Shown in pieces: positions 11,779-21,415 of a stretch of 64,000 nucleotides of DNA. Under the pieces are notes generated by a model. It did no database searches. It was not told the origin of the DNA and saw nothing but the letters and a program-made list of their open reading frames with translations. Every line of letters starts with the position of its first letter. The first letter of the stretch is position 1. A program made the position numbers and the translations under genes. Where the stretch lies: positions 1 through 64,000 of the forward strand of contig PCCP01000101.1 in NCBI GenBank assembly GCA_002731775.1. Reading direction: 5' to 3'. This DNA comes from Gammaproteobacteria bacterium (GTDB taxonomy: Bacteria; Pseudomonadota; Gammaproteobacteria; Pseudomonadales; Pseudohongiellaceae).

Positions 11779-12576
11779 TTATCCGGAAATACCGGCGGCG
11801 GCCTCATCATTTCGCCGTAACAGTTCGCCGGCGAGAGCTAAATAAGCGAGGGCTCCTCTCGAGTGCCGGTCGTATTTAATCACAGGGATGCCATAGCTGG
11901 GTGCTTCAGCCAGTCTGACATTTCGCGGCACAACTGTTCTGTATACGGTATCACCGAAATAACTAAATAACTGACTGCTGACTTCGGTTGTCAGTTTGTT
12001 CCTCGGGTCATACATGGTTCGCAATATGCCTTCAATTTTGAGATCCGGATTCAAGCGGTCGCGAATGGTGCCTATCGTTTCCATCAGTGCGGACAGCCCT
12101 TCCAGTGCGTAGTATTCGCATTGCATCGGGATCACCACACCATCGGCTGCTACCAGCGCATTCACCGTGAGCATGTTCAACGATGGCGGACAATCGATAA
12201 CGATATAGTCATAGTTATGTTTAACCCTGTCGAGGATTTTTCGCAGTCTCAATTCGCGGTCGTCAATATTTAGTAATTCAATCTCGGCGGCTACCAAATC
12301 CGTATTTGATGGCAACAGATCATAACCGGCCTCATGCGGGTGCGCTACGACCTGATCAAATTCCTTGTCACCACAGAGCATATCGTATACAGACAAGCTC
12401 AAGCCGGCCTTGTCGATGCCGCTTCCCGTGGTGGCATTACCCTGGGGATCGAGGTCGATAAGGAGTACTCTCTTTTTGGTGATTTTTAACGACGCGGCCA
12501 GATTAACCGAGGTGGTGGTTTTTCCCACACCTCCCTTCTGGTTTGTGATTGCTAAAACTTTACCCACTTGGCTCAC
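11779..12576 (-). CDS. parA: chromosome partitioning ATPase ParA (Soj family)
   Basis: ParA is the ATPase that moves ParB-parS complexes along the nucleoid. The deviant Walker A motif KGGVGKT with its signature lysine lies at residues 14-20, the Walker A' DLDPQGN follows at about 43-49, and IVIDCPPSL is the Walker B region. There is no long N-terminal helix-turn-helix domain, so it is the chromosomal rather than the plasmid type. Its first 17 bases overlap the end of rsmG, which points to cotranscription. Confidence 0.98.
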   Translation of the reverse strand: MSQVGKVLAITNQKGGVGKTTTSVNLAASLKITKKRVLLIDLDPQGNATTGSGIDKAGLSLSVYDMLCGDKEFDQVVAHPHEAGYDLLPSNTDLVAAEIELLNIDDRELRLRKILDRVKHNYDYIVIDCPPSLNMLTVNALVAADGVVIPMQCEYYALEGLSALMETIGTIRDRLNPDLKIEGILRTMYDPRNKLTTEVSSQLFSYFGDTVYRTVVPRNVRLAEAPSYGIPVIKYDRHSRGALAYLALAGELLRRNDEAAAGISG

Positions 12577-13246
12577 TCCAAAATTCGTTGCGAATCACTT
12601 CGGCGAAATGTCGGTGGGTTTCACTCCCGGGTATTTCCAATTTAATAACCCTGCTTACTTCAAATCCCTTGGGCAGCTCGCGTAACTCTTGCTCCGGGTA
12701 GCGTCCTTTCATGGCTAGCAGTTTGGTTTCTTTGCCAAATAAGTGCTGTGATTTGGTGACCATCTCCTCTAGGGTAGAGAAGGCACGGCACATCACCATA
12801 TCAATTTGCTGCTGATTTTGATAGTGCTCGATCCGAGTATTTACGACGCTGATGTTCTCAAGTTGCAAGGCTATTTTGACCTGGAATAGAAACCGTGTCT
12901 TCTTGCCGTTGCTATCGATAAGCAGGAAATTCTTTTCCGGATTCATGATCGCAAGCGGTATTCCTGGCAAGCCGGCACCGGTGCCGACATCAACGATTCT
13001 GCTTCCATGCAAATAGGGATTTAGAGACAAACTATCCAACAGGTGCATAGACACCATGGCATCGATGTCATCGATACCAGACAGGTTAAAATGGTGGTTC
13101 CATTTTTTTAAAAGCAGGAGATAGGTAATTAGAGACATCACCTGGCTGTCATCTGCCACCAACCCTAGTTGCTTCAGCCCCTGTCTCAATTCCTGCTGCA
13201 GGGCCTGAGATACTACCGCTTGACCCTGTCGATGAATTACAGCCAT
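12560..13246 (-). CDS. rsmG: 16S rRNA (guanine527-N7)-methyltransferase
   Basis: RsmG (GidB) methylates G527 in the 530 loop of 16S rRNA using S-adenosylmethionine. The SAM-binding glycine loop VGTGAGLPG is at residues 87-95, and MCRAFSTLEEM matches the later conserved segment. The 228-residue length is slightly above the E. coli protein. Its ATG shares one base with the TAA stop of mnmG (TAATG), suggesting translational coupling. Confidence 0.96.
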   Translation of the reverse strand: MAVIHRQGQAVVSQALQQELRQGLKQLGLVADDSQVMSLITYLLLLKKWNHHFNLSGIDDIDAMVSMHLLDSLSLNPYLHGSRIVDVGTGAGLPGIPLAIMNPEKNFLLIDSNGKKTRFLFQVKIALQLENISVVNTRIEHYQNQQQIDMVMCRAFSTLEEMVTKSQHLFGKETKLLAMKGRYPEQELRELPKGFEVSRVIKLEIPGSETHRHFAEVIRNEFWSEPSG

Positions 13247-15156
13247 TAGCTGGCTTTGCGGTCGGGTGTCTTGAACTTCTTTAGGTAAACCAGGAGTATG
13301 GAAATAGCCGCCGGGGTCATGCCTGATATTCGACTAGCCCTGCCGATATTTTCCGGCCTCGCCACGATCAGCTTTTCTTTCAATTCGTTAGACAGCCCCT
13401 GCAGCTGTTGATAGTCAAAATCGGCGGGCAGCACGGTGTTTTCCTGTCGCTTCAGGCGATCGATTTCGAGCTCTTGTCGATTGATATAACCCTGGTATTT
13501 TAATTGGATTTCTACCTGTTGGGAGACCTGTTGATCCATCCCCTCCAGCTCGCCTAAGCCGGCACCCGCATCGTCCACTGCCTGGCACAGGGCAACATAA
13601 TCGACGTGTGGCCGAGCCAGGAGATCCGCCAGAGAATATTCCCGTGCTATAGGTTTCTCCAGTAACAAATCCACCTTCGCCGCTTCTGCTGTGCGTGGTT
13701 GCACCCAGCGATGGCGCAAGCGGTCCAACTCGCACTCAATTTTCTCGCGCTTCTCATTAAAGAATCGCCAACGCTGCTCATCGACCAGCCCCAACTCTCT
13801 TCCCGTTTCTGTGAGTCGCAAATCGGCATTGTCTTCGCGCAGGGTTAATCGATATTCCGCGCGACTGGTAAACATGCGGTAGGGCTCATTGGTACCAAGA
13901 GTAATCAGGTCATCGACTAGGACCCCAAGATAGGCCTGATCCCTCCTTGGGCACCAATAGTCTTTGCCACTAGCAGCCCTGGCTGCATTCAATCCTGCCA
14001 GTAAACCCTGCGCGGCCGCCTCTTCGTAGCCAGTTGTGCCGTTGATCTGACCGGCGAAATACAGACCTTTGATGCAGCGTGTTTCCAGTGAATAGTGTAA
14101 ATCTCTTGGATCAAAAAAATCATACTCTATGGCATAACCGGGCCGGGTTATATGCGCATTCTCAAATCCCTTGATTTGCCGAACCATGTCCACCTGGATA
14201 TCGAACGGCAGGCTGGTAGAAATACCATTTGGGTATAGTTCGTTGGTAGTGAGGCCTTCGGGCTCTACGAAAATCTGATGGGATGTTTTGTCGGCGAATC
14301 GCATTACCTTGTCTTCGATGGAAGGGCAATAACGAGGCCCTGTCCCTTCAATGACGCCCGTATACATGGGCGACCTATCCAGGCCGCTACGAATCACTTC
14401 ATGGCAGCGCTCGTTGGTTGTGGTGATAAAACAATTCACCTGTCGCGGGTGCTGTGATTGCTTTCCCAGGTAGGACATGACCGGCAAGGGGGTGTCGCCT
14501 TCCTGCACCTGCATTGCGGAAAAATTGACGGTCCTGGCATCTATCCTCGGCGGAGTCCCCGTCTTCAATCTATCCACACGCAGGGGTAATTGCCGAAGCG
14601 TGTTAGCGAGGGCAGTCGATGGCGGATCCCCCGCCCTGCCACCGGCGTTATTTTTCATTCCAATATGGATCTTGCCGCCCAGAAATGTCCCGGTGGTTAA
14701 AACCACTTTCGGTGCCCTGAACACCAGGCCCATCTGGGTAATTACTCCCTGTATCTCATCAGACTCGATGAGGAGATCATCCACTCCTTGCTGGAACAGA
14801 TCGAGGTTTTCCTGTTGCTCCAGAATCTGGCGAATTGCCGCTTTATAGAGAACTCTGTCCGCCTGGGCCCGGGTGGCTCGAACCGCTGGGCCTTTGCTGG
14901 CGTTGAGCACGCGGAACTGAATACCCGCCAGATCCACGGCTTTCGCCATGGCACCACCGAGGGCATCCACTTCCTTCACCAGGTGGCTTTTACCAATTCC
15001 GCCGATCGCTGGATTACAGGACATTTGCCCCAGCGTCTCGATGCTGTGAGTAACCAGCAAGGTGGCCACACCTTGCCGCGCCGACGCCAGTGCGGCCTCG
15101 GTACCAGCGTGGCCACCACCGATGACAATAACTTGATAGTGCTTGGAATATTCCAT
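13246..15156 (-). CDS. mnmG: tRNA uridine-5-carboxymethylaminomethyl modification enzyme, FAD subunit
   Basis: MnmG (GidA) works with MnmE to install the cmnm5 group on the wobble uridine of several tRNAs. The FAD-binding motif [10 protein letters not shown] is at residues 13-22, and the conserved [10 protein letters not shown] and KTGTPPRID segments follow. The tail [19 protein letters not shown] is the MnmE- and tRNA-binding C-terminal region. At 636 residues it is normal. It is separated from mnmE by a 363-base gap, so it probably has its own promoter. Confidence 0.98.
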   Translation of the reverse strand: MEYSKHYQVIVIGGGHAGTEAALASARQGVATLLVTHSIETLGQMSCNPAIGGIGKSHLVKEVDALGGAMAKAVDLAGIQFRVLNASKGPAVRATRAQADRVLYKAAIRQILEQQENLDLFQQGVDDLLIESDEIQGVITQMGLVFRAPKVVLTTGTFLGGKIHIGMKNNAGGRAGDPPSTALANTLRQLPLRVDRLKTGTPPRIDARTVNFSAMQVQEGDTPLPVMSYLGKQSQHPRQVNCFITTTNERCHEVIRSGLDRSPMYTGVIEGTGPRYCPSIEDKVMRFADKTSHQIFVEPEGLTTNELYPNGISTSLPFDIQVDMVRQIKGFENAHITRPGYAIEYDFFDPRDLHYSLETRCIKGLYFAGQINGTTGYEEAAAQGLLAGLNAARAASGKDYWCPRRDQAYLGVLVDDLITLGTNEPYRMFTSRAEYRLTLREDNADLRLTETGRELGLVDEQRWRFFNEKREKIECELDRLRHRWVQPRTAEAAKVDLLLEKPIAREYSLADLLARPHVDYVALCQAVDDAGAGLGELEGMDQQVSQQVEIQLKYQGYINRQELEIDRLKRQENTVLPADFDYQQLQGLSNELKEKLIVARPENIGRASRISGMTPAAISILLVYLKKFKTPDRKAS

Positions 15157-15254
15157 ATCGCTGGGTCTGCAGATTAGCTGAGGGTACCGGCAACAGGCTC
15201 GATTTTCACAAACCTATTTCCAGTTACTCACATCAATAACAATAACTACTACAA

Positions 15255-15270
15255 ACCTATTATAGTAGGT
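15255..15270 (-). promoter_or_regulatory. palindromic element with TATAAT, possible mnmG promoter/operator
   Basis: ACCTATTATAGTAGGT is a near-perfect 16-base inverted repeat. Its minus strand contains TATAAT (complement of 15259-15264), about 100 bases upstream of mnmG. No good -35 hexamer sits at the right distance, so the promoter reading is weak. The symmetry could be an operator. Confidence 0.3.
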
Positions 15271-15416
15271 ATGTAGTTAAAGGTATTAATGTTGATATTG
15301 ATACTTCGGCGGTTTTCTGTTGAAAAGCCACAAAACTCTTTAAATAATAGAGGCTTAGACTAAGCCCAAAGTACTTAAAAACCACTTGGGAAGCTAGACA
15401 TAAGGCTTGGACTGAT

Positions 15417-15425
15417 TGTGAATAA
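15417..15425 (-). other. DnaA-box-like 9-mer (TTATTCACA)
   Basis: TGTGAATAA on the plus strand is TTATTCACA on the minus strand, an exact match to the relaxed box TTATNCACA. A second 8/9 match, TTATTCACC, lies in the opposite orientation at 15464-15472. Two such boxes in one gap may be chance in AT-rich DNA. Confidence 0.35.
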
Positions 15426-15519
15426 ATTTCATCCGCTTCCGCGTTGAGGTGATTATATTTGATTTATTCACCTGATTTTAACCTTTAGGGCTTACTTACA
15501 CACAGGCTATAGCGTCGGG

Positions 15520-16938
15520 CTATTTTCCCACGCAGAATGTGGAAAATATCTCTCCCAGCAAATCGTCGCTGGTGAACTCACCGGTGATCGCCCCGAGTTC
15601 CTTTTGTGCGAGCCTCAGATCTTCCGCAAGCAATTCAAGCGGTGACTTGGCGTCCATATTCTGGATCGCGGATTTGACTAATTCCGCAGCAGCTTCAAGA
15701 GCAATAAGGTGTCTCTGTCGCGCCACAAAAACATCCTCGGTGCCTGGGTTGTAACCGGCACGGCATTTTAAGTGCTCCCTCACCAATTCGACGCCAGACC
15801 CAGTCTTCGCAGAGATGTTTATGACAGTAATCTTGATGCCACCGCAATCCACACTATCAAGACCGGTCTTGCCGTCTTTGACCAGGTCGGTCTTGTTGAA
15901 AACCAGGGTGGTTCGGTTCAGTAAAGAACCAATCCCTGCCGATGCGTCACCAATTAATCCCAGTGATGCCAACAGCTTTTCCACAGTATCTGCGCTGACC
16001 GTATCCTGCGCATGGGTGAGTTGGTCCACTATCAGCAGAATCTGGTCCGCCTGATCGATGGCCAGTTTCGCGCGCTTCACACCCTCGCGCTCCACGATAT
16101 GACTGCTGTCCCTGAGTCCCGCGGTGTCGACGATGTTCAGTGGCAGCCCATCGAGTGTAATTGGTTCGGTAAGGACATCGCGTGTAGTCCCGGGCACCGG
16201 CGTAACAATCGCGCTATCAATTCCGGACAGGGCATTAAGTAGACTGGATTTGCCGGCATTGGGTTTGCCGGCCAGGACGACATTCATGCCTTGTTTAAGG
16301 ATCGCACCCTGTTGCGCTCCTTCGAAGATTTTATCTAAGTCCTCAAGAATATCAGCAAGTGACTGCTCGACTCTGGTGTTGGAGATCACGCTAATGTCTT
16401 CATCCGAGAAATCTATCGCAGCCTCTATATCCACGCGGGTGGCAATCAATTTTTCTATTACCAGGGATATCTGTCGGGAAAAATGTCCCCGCAGCGTTCT
16501 CAGCGCAGACCTGACTGCCTGTTGTGAACTGGAATCAATCAGGTCGGCAATTGCCTCGGCCTGGACCAGGTCTATCTTGTTATTGAGGAATGCGCGTTCT
16601 GAGAATTCGCCGGGTCTTGCCAGCCGCGCACCGAGTGAAAGTATCCTGTCACGCAAGCTTGCAAGCACGTGGCTGTTACCATGACCCTGTAGTTCGAAAA
16701 CATCCTCTCCAGTGAACGACTCGGGCTGGCGGAAGAAAAGCCCAATACCCTGATCCAGTACTTCACCATCTGCGCCGGTAAAATCTGAATAATGGGCATA
16801 GCGGGGTGTCGGGTCCAGCCCAAGAATATTTTTTGCAATAGATGCGGCCAGGGGCCCGGAAACACGGACTATGCCGACGCCGCTCCGACCAGGGGGAGTC
16901 GCGATTGCGCAGATTGTGTCATTATCGATATGAGGCAT
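15520..16938 (-). CDS. mnmE: tRNA modification GTPase MnmE
   Basis: MnmE is the GTPase and folate-binding partner of MnmG in wobble-uridine modification. The N-terminal folate domain begins with DTICAIATPPGRSGVGIVRVSG. The G domain has G1 GKPNAGKS (about 224-231), GTTRD, DTAGLR and NKTDL. The C-terminal FCVGK is the conserved C(I/L/V)GK motif with the catalytic Cys. At 472 residues it is normal. It lies 53 bp downstream of yidC on the same strand, in the usual order. Confidence 0.98.
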   Translation of the reverse strand: MPHIDNDTICAIATPPGRSGVGIVRVSGPLAASIAKNILGLDPTPRYAHYSDFTGADGEVLDQGIGLFFRQPESFTGEDVFELQGHGNSHVLASLRDRILSLGARLARPGEFSERAFLNNKIDLVQAEAIADLIDSSSQQAVRSALRTLRGHFSRQISLVIEKLIATRVDIEAAIDFSDEDISVISNTRVEQSLADILEDLDKIFEGAQQGAILKQGMNVVLAGKPNAGKSSLLNALSGIDSAIVTPVPGTTRDVLTEPITLDGLPLNIVDTAGLRDSSHIVEREGVKRAKLAIDQADQILLIVDQLTHAQDTVSADTVEKLLASLGLIGDASAGIGSLLNRTTLVFNKTDLVKDGKTGLDSVDCGGIKITVINISAKTGSGVELVREHLKCRAGYNPGTEDVFVARQRHLIALEAAAELVKSAIQNMDAKSPLELLAEDLRLAQKELGAITGEFTSDDLLGEIFSTFCVGK

Positions 16939-16991
16939 TGGAGGTTTGGTGCCGCCGGGTGGATCAGAGGCGCCCTGGAGAAGCCGCTATT

Positions 16992-18698
16992 TTAGCTGGC
17001 TTTTTTAGCCTCGTAGGCGGCCTCGATCTTTCGGGTGATGTACCACTGCTGCAAGATACCCAGCGCTGCATTGGTAAACCAGTAAAGCACAAGGCCAGCC
17101 GGGAACCAGAGAAAGATCACAGTCATCATCACCGGCATGAGCTTCATCACCTTCGCTTGCATCGGGTCTGCGGGAGCCGGACTGAGAGATGTCTGCAGAA
17201 ACATTGTCGCCCCCATTAGTAATGGCAACACGAAGAATGGGTCCCGCACGGAAAGATCATTAAGCCAAAAAATGAAGGGTGCATGTCGCAGCTCAACGCT
17301 TTCAAGTAAAACCCAATAAAGGGCAATGAATACCGGCATTTGCACGAGCATGGGCAGACAACCACCGAAGGGGTTGATCTTCTCTTTCTTGTACAGATCC
17401 ATGGTGGCTTTTTGCAGCTTCATTTTGTCATCTGCATAGCTTTCTTTGAGTTGCTGCATCTTTGGCATTAATCGCCGCATGCCGGCCATAGACCGGTATT
17501 GAGTTTCCGACAGCTTGTAGAAAGCGGCCTTCACACAGAGGGTGAGAAGAATAATGGAGAGCCCATAGTTGCCAATTACGGAATTGATGCGTGACAGTAA
17601 CCAGTATATTGGAGATGCAATAGGCCAAAGGAAGCTATAGTCAATGGTGAGGTCAAGGCTCGGTGAAATTTCGGCCAGGGCATACTGATCCTTGGGTCCG
17701 GCGTAATACTGTATGGTATGACTGCCACTGCTACGGGGTTCAACCACAAAGGCGGAGCTGGTGAATTCTCCCAAATACTGATTAATCTGGTTTTTTCGAG
17801 TGGTAAATCGATTCGTTGAATCTACATGAGGAATCCAGGCGGAGAGGAAGTAGTGCTGACTAAAAGCTATCCAGCCGCCATTTATTTCCGTGCTGGTGGT
17901 GCCATCATCGACATCATCGAAGTCTATTTCTATGTAGGGGTCATCCTCGTTGGTGCCGACAAAACCAAGATAAGTTCGTCCAAAGCCGCCCGCATTACTG
18001 GGATCATCGAAGCTGTCTCGCTTGATCTGTCCGAAGGCATTTGCCTGCCAGCTTTCGCCGGTCAGATTGTCGACGATAAAAGTGATATCAATCAAGTAGC
18101 TATCTCGAGCAAAGCCGAAACGCTTTGTGATTTGAACACCCTCGTCGCTGCGCATCTTTAAATCCACAGTCAACGAATTATCAGATTCTGTCATGTGGTA
18201 AGAAGTTGCGCTTGCCTGATAGTCAGCCCTGCCCACATTGTCGATGCCGTCTCTACCTATCAACCCGCTCTGCGCCACATAAACCCTGCCAGGCAGTGTA
18301 TCGAGCATTACAAAGGGGTCACTTGTCACATCCAGCTCTTTCAGGAATTTCGGTAGCGACAGGCTAACAATATCACCGCCATCAAGATCAATCTGGAGTT
18401 CAAATGTATCGGTGGACACTGCTACAGATCTGATATCCGTTGGCTTTGATGTCACCTGCTGCACGATTGTAGGTGTGTCCTGCCCGGCGGGAGTGTTTTG
18501 CTTGGGTAGATCGCTGGGGACATCGGTGGCAGGAGCGGCATCAATGCCCTGAGGGATCAGCGGTACTTCGGCAATTGCCTCGCTGCTTAGGGCACTACCG
18601 TCATCTACTAGCGGAGGATAGTCTTGCTGCCACGCGAGCAATAACAAATAGGTGACGATGGCCAGGGATGTGTAAAGGAAAAAGCGATTAAAATCCAT
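16992..18698 (-). CDS. yidC: membrane protein insertase YidC
   Basis: YidC inserts and folds inner-membrane proteins with or without SecYEG. The 568-residue protein has an N-terminal membrane segment (about 7-22), a large periplasmic beta domain (about 60-340) and a C-terminal core of five membrane helices. That core includes the conserved segment KMQQLKESYADDKMK-like cytoplasmic hairpin and the NPFGGCLPMLVQMPVFIALY stretch. This is the Gram-negative form. The rnpA-yidD-yidC order matches other gammaproteobacteria. Confidence 0.98.
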   Translation of the reverse strand: MDFNRFFLYTSLAIVTYLLLLAWQQDYPPLVDDGSALSSEAIAEVPLIPQGIDAAPATDVPSDLPKQNTPAGQDTPTIVQQVTSKPTDIRSVAVSTDTFELQIDLDGGDIVSLSLPKFLKELDVTSDPFVMLDTLPGRVYVAQSGLIGRDGIDNVGRADYQASATSYHMTESDNSLTVDLKMRSDEGVQITKRFGFARDSYLIDITFIVDNLTGESWQANAFGQIKRDSFDDPSNAGGFGRTYLGFVGTNEDDPYIEIDFDDVDDGTTSTEINGGWIAFSQHYFLSAWIPHVDSTNRFTTRKNQINQYLGEFTSSAFVVEPRSSGSHTIQYYAGPKDQYALAEISPSLDLTIDYSFLWPIASPIYWLLSRINSVIGNYGLSIILLTLCVKAAFYKLSETQYRSMAGMRRLMPKMQQLKESYADDKMKLQKATMDLYKKEKINPFGGCLPMLVQMPVFIALYWVLLESVELRHAPFIFWLNDLSVRDPFFVLPLLMGATMFLQTSLSPAPADPMQAKVMKLMPVMMTVIFLWFPAGLVLYWFTNAALGILQQWYITRKIEAAYEAKKAS

Positions 18699-18704
18699 AC
18701 TGTG

Positions 18705-18953
18705 TTACTTGATTGTAAGGCGACCCGCGACGGGCTCAACATTCGGAACAGGATCATAGCCGCCGGCGTGCCAGGGATGGCATTTACTTATGCGACGCAT
18801 TCCTAACCACGAGCCTTTAACTGAACCATGTATCTCGATAGATTCCTTGGTGTATTGAGAACAAGTCGGGTAGAAACGGCACTGGTTTCCGATCAGCAAA
18901 CTCAAGCTCAGCTGATAAAAAGTGATTAGTCGAATTAGTATTTTCTTTAGCAT
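18705..18953 (-). CDS. yidD: membrane protein insertion efficiency factor YidD
   Basis: YidD is a small membrane-associated protein that helps YidC-dependent insertion. The 82-residue product has an amphipathic N-terminus and the three conserved cysteines of the family in CRFYPTCSQYT and SKCHPW, followed by GGYDPVP. It ends 6 bp before yidC and begins 22 bp after rnpA, so these genes form one transcription unit. Confidence 0.95.
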   Translation of the reverse strand: MLKKILIRLITFYQLSLSLLIGNQCRFYPTCSQYTKESIEIHGSVKGSWLGMRRISKCHPWHAGGYDPVPNVEPVAGRLTIK

Positions 18954-18975
18954 GGGTTGTTGGGTCGAAACGCCA

Positions 18976-19347
18976 TTAGGAGCGGTCAGTGTTGTTAAGT
19001 TTACTATTTAGGTCTTCAAACAACGAGGCTATCTGCTGTGATAGCTGAGAGTTGTTCAGTTTATCAGCATCCTTTCGCACGAGTACAACTAAATCCAAAG
19101 GGCTCGCCAGACCCGGGCCGCGGCGAAATGATTCCCTGAGATGACGCTTGATCCGATTGCGTTGAACAGCGCCAGGGATATTTTTCTTGGCGAGAACCAG
19201 CCCAAGTCGCGATTTTGAAAATTTATTGCTAACGGCAAGAATAAGAAAGCAGCGGCAGGAAACATTAAACTGGGCGCCGTCAAAGACAGCCTTGTATTCT
19301 GCAGCCTTTAGTAACCGGGAGTTTTTGGAAAAGCCGCTAGCAGGCAC
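18976..19347 (-). CDS. rnpA: ribonuclease P protein component
   Basis: RnpA is the protein cofactor of RNase P, which matures tRNA 5' ends. The 123-residue basic protein carries the conserved RNRIKRHLRESFR helix (RNR at residues 63-65) and the N-terminal LLKAAEYKAVFD segment. The start is GTG at 19347. The Shine-Dalgarno region upstream is weak, but no better start exists before rpmH. The catalytic RNA gene (rnpB) is not in the window. Confidence 0.96.
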   Translation of the reverse strand: MPASGFSKNSRLLKAAEYKAVFDGAQFNVSCRCFLILAVSNKFSKSRLGLVLAKKNIPGAVQRNRIKRHLRESFRRGPGLASPLDLVVLVRKDADKLNNSQLSQQIASLFEDLNSKLNNTDRS

Positions 19348-19390
19348 TTAGGATTCTCTATTCAACCCGATGGGGATCGAAAAGCCGGAC

Positions 19391-19525
19391 TCAGGCTGAA
19401 AGCTTGGCGCGTCCTCGTCCGCGTCGTCTCTTTAGTACCAGACGACCGCCCTTGGTTGCCATTCGAGCTCTAAAGCCGTGGGTGCGGGCGCGCTTAATCA
19501 GACTGGGTTGAAATGTTCTTTTCAT
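19391..19525 (-). CDS. rpmH: 50S ribosomal protein L34
   Basis: A 44-residue, very basic protein reads MKRTFQPS at its start and [11 protein letters not shown] in the middle, matching L34 of other gammaproteobacteria. It is preceded on the minus strand by a good sigma70-type promoter (19588..19616) and followed by rnpA 43 bp later. It forms the last leftward gene before the probable origin. Confidence 0.97.
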   Translation of the reverse strand: MKRTFQPSLIKRARTHGFRARMATKGGRLVLKRRRGRGRAKLSA

Positions 19526-19587
19526 AATGGTAAAACCAGGTTTTCAATCAAGAATCCGCCCAAGAGACGGTTGCAAAAAGAGCGCGA

Positions 19588-19616
19588 ATTCTAGAGGTTT
19601 TGACCCGCTGATGCAA
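19588..19616 (-). promoter_or_regulatory. sigma70-type promoter of rpmH
   Basis: On the minus strand TTGCAT (complement of 19611-19616) is followed by 17 bases and then TAGAAT (complement of 19588-19593). It points into rpmH with a leader of roughly 55-60 bases. Confidence 0.5.
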
Positions 19617-19726
19617 TCAATTTCGATTTTTGCAGAAGGGCCAATGTCGTATCAGCCTAGAGAGTTTTTTGTGCACTGATTTGGCTAGCAGGCCGATATT
19701 TTTTATACTCCCCACTTAATAACATC

Positions 19727-19735
19727 TTATCCACA
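19727..19735 (+). other. DnaA box (TTATCCACA)
   Basis: This is an exact match to the strong E. coli-type DnaA box, 222 bases upstream of the dnaA start, inside the probable oriC. A second box follows seven bases later. Confidence 0.7.
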
Positions 19736-19741
19736 GTTTGT

Positions 19742-19750
19742 TTATCAACA
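19742..19750 (+). other. DnaA box, one mismatch (TTATCAACA)
   Basis: It matches TTATCCACA at 8 of 9 positions and has the same orientation as the consensus box at 19727. The two start 15 bases apart. Confidence 0.45.
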
Positions 19751-19807
19751 GCCTTGCCGCCAATTCACAGAAACAACGTTTTTCTTGCCTCGGTATTTAT
19801 CAGCAGT

Positions 19808-19837
19808 TTGATTCTAACTTATTGAAAATACTATAAA
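19808..19837 (+). promoter_or_regulatory. possible dnaA promoter
   Basis: TTGATT at 19808-19813 is followed by 18 bases and TATAAA at 19832-19837. It points toward dnaA with a leader of about 105 bases. That leader would contain the DnaA box at 19877, which would allow self-repression by DnaA. Confidence 0.35.
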
Positions 19838-19876
19838 TAAAACAAGCTCAAAAAACCGATTTTTAGTGCTTGCCGC

Positions 19877-19885
19877 AGTGGATAA
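19877..19885 (-). other. DnaA box, one mismatch (TTATCCACT)
   Basis: The plus strand reads AGTGGATAA, so the minus strand is TTATCCACT, 8 of 9 bases of the consensus. It lies in the dnaA leader, a typical place for autoregulation. Confidence 0.45.
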
Positions 19886-19948
19886 CTCTAATTCTTGTGG
19901 TTAGAATTGACACCAGATTCCAATAATAAATGAGCGGGCAAGTGTAAA

Positions 19949-21388
19949 GTGGTAGTCACATATTGGCAAAAATGTATCGATTGTTTGAAAGTAGAAATTC
20001 CTTCGCAGCAATTTAACACCTGGATCAGACCCCTGCAGGCAAAAATGGATGGCGACACGTTGCGCTTGTTTGCGCCCAATAGATTCATCCAGGATTGGGT
20101 AAAGGGGAAATTTCTGGGAAGAATAAGCGAGATCGTTAAAGAACTTGCTGATGATAATCTTCAGGTAATGCTGGAAGTGACACCCGTGGAAAGATCCGCC
20201 ACAGTTGGCGCGGCAATTACGAATGATTCCCAGAGGAGCGTTACAGCGCCGACACCGGTGAAACCCTTGACAGCTCCACTCCACATTCAAGGCCAATTCA
20301 GCCTTGGCCCTGAATCGCTTGTCCACCGCCGTAATATGGATACCATAATAGAAGGCAAACTAAGACATCGGGGTGCTCTCAACAGTCTCAACACCTTCGA
20401 TAATTTTATCGAAGGGAAATCAAACCAATTGGCCAGGGCGGCATCGATACAGGTAGCTGAAAATCCGGGCTATGCTTATAACCCCCTCTTTATTTACGGG
20501 GGTGTGGGGTTAGGAAAGACTCACTTAATGCACGCTATCGGAAACTATCTGGTGGCAAAAAAGCCAGATGCGAAGGTGGTCTATCTGCATTCGGAGACAT
20601 TTGTTGCAACCATGGTGACTGCGCTGCAGTTGAATGCGATCAATGAATTCAAACGCTTCTATCGGTCAGTCGATGCCCTCCTGATCGATGATATTCAATT
20701 TTTTGCCGGCAAGGAGCGATCCCAGGAAGAATTTTTCCATACCTTTAATGCCCTGCTGGAGGGAGGTAAGCAGATAATCCTCACCTGTGACCGCTTTCAT
20801 AGAGAGATCAATGGGCTTGAAGAGAGGTTGAAATCACGATTTGGTTGGGGGCTCACAGTGGCAGTTGAGCCGCCTGAGTTGGAAACCAGGGCCGCGATCC
20901 TGATCAACAAGGCTGCACAGTGCGACATCGACTTGCCAAATGAGGCCGCCCTGTTTATTGCGCAACGGCTGAGATCTAATGTTCGTGAGTTGGAAGGTGC
21001 CTTGAAGCGTGTTATCGCCCATGCAAACTTCGTCGGCGAGAAAATTGATCTGGACCTGATAAAAGAGGCCTTGCGGGACTTGTTTGCGCTGCAGGACAAG
21101 CTCGTTACCATCGATAATATTCAACGCTCTGTGGCCGAATACTACAAGATCAAAATGGCGGATATGTTATCCAAGCGTCGGAACAGGTCGATTGCGAGGC
21201 CCAGGCAGGTGGCCATGAGCCTGTCAAAGGAGCTTACTAATCATAGTTTGCCAGAAATTGGGGATGCTTTCGGGGGCAGAGACCACACCACGGTGATACA
21301 TGCCTGCAAACAGGTAAATAAATTGCGTCACAGCTCCATCGATATTAAAGAAGATTACAACAATTTACTTAGATCGCTATCTAGCTAG
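19949..21388 (+). CDS. dnaA: chromosomal replication initiator protein DnaA
   Basis: DnaA opens oriC and loads DnaB. Domain I begins [25 protein letters not shown]; a variable linker spans about 85-125. The AAA+ domain has Walker A GGVGLGKT (184-191) and Walker [10 protein letters not shown], and the C-terminal DNA-binding domain carries the signature [11 protein letters not shown] (about 446-456). The start is GTG at 19949 and the length is 479 residues. It heads the dnaA-dnaN-recF-gyrB cluster (27 bp before dnaN). Confidence 0.98.
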   Translation: MVVTYWQKCIDCLKVEIPSQQFNTWIRPLQAKMDGDTLRLFAPNRFIQDWVKGKFLGRISEIVKELADDNLQVMLEVTPVERSATVGAAITNDSQRSVTAPTPVKPLTAPLHIQGQFSLGPESLVHRRNMDTIIEGKLRHRGALNSLNTFDNFIEGKSNQLARAASIQVAENPGYAYNPLFIYGGVGLGKTHLMHAIGNYLVAKKPDAKVVYLHSETFVATMVTALQLNAINEFKRFYRSVDALLIDDIQFFAGKERSQEEFFHTFNALLEGGKQIILTCDRFHREINGLEERLKSRFGWGLTVAVEPPELETRAAILINKAAQCDIDLPNEAALFIAQRLRSNVRELEGALKRVIAHANFVGEKIDLDLIKEALRDLFALQDKLVTIDNIQRSVAEYYKIKMADMLSKRRNRSIARPRQVAMSLSKELTNHSLPEIGDAFGGRDHTTVIHACKQVNKLRHSSIDIKEDYNNLLRSLSS

Positions 21389-21415
21389 ATCCATAGAATA
21401 AGGGAAAGAAACGCC

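Larger units (their letters stand above)
15157..15519. other. 363-base AT-rich gap between mnmG and mnmE
   Basis: No gene is visible. The gap holds a palindromic -10-like element (15255..15270) close to mnmG and two DnaA-box-like sequences (15417..15425 and 15464..15472). In enteric bacteria oriC lies next to mnmG, so an origin-related role was considered, but the dnaA-rpmH gap is a better candidate. In this position the gap most likely carries the mnmG promoter. Confidence 0.5.
19526..19948. other. probable replication origin region (oriC) between rpmH and dnaA
   Basis: This 423-base gene-free gap lies between the divergent rpmH and dnaA genes, which is where oriC is found in Pseudomonas. 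It holds one consensus DnaA box (19727..19735), two boxes with one mismatch (19742..19750 and 19877..19885) and an AT-rich stretch at about 19800-19865 that could be the unwinding element. Gene orientation flips here: everything from 122 to 19525 is on the minus strand, and dnaA to gyrB is on the plus strand. Confidence 0.65.
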
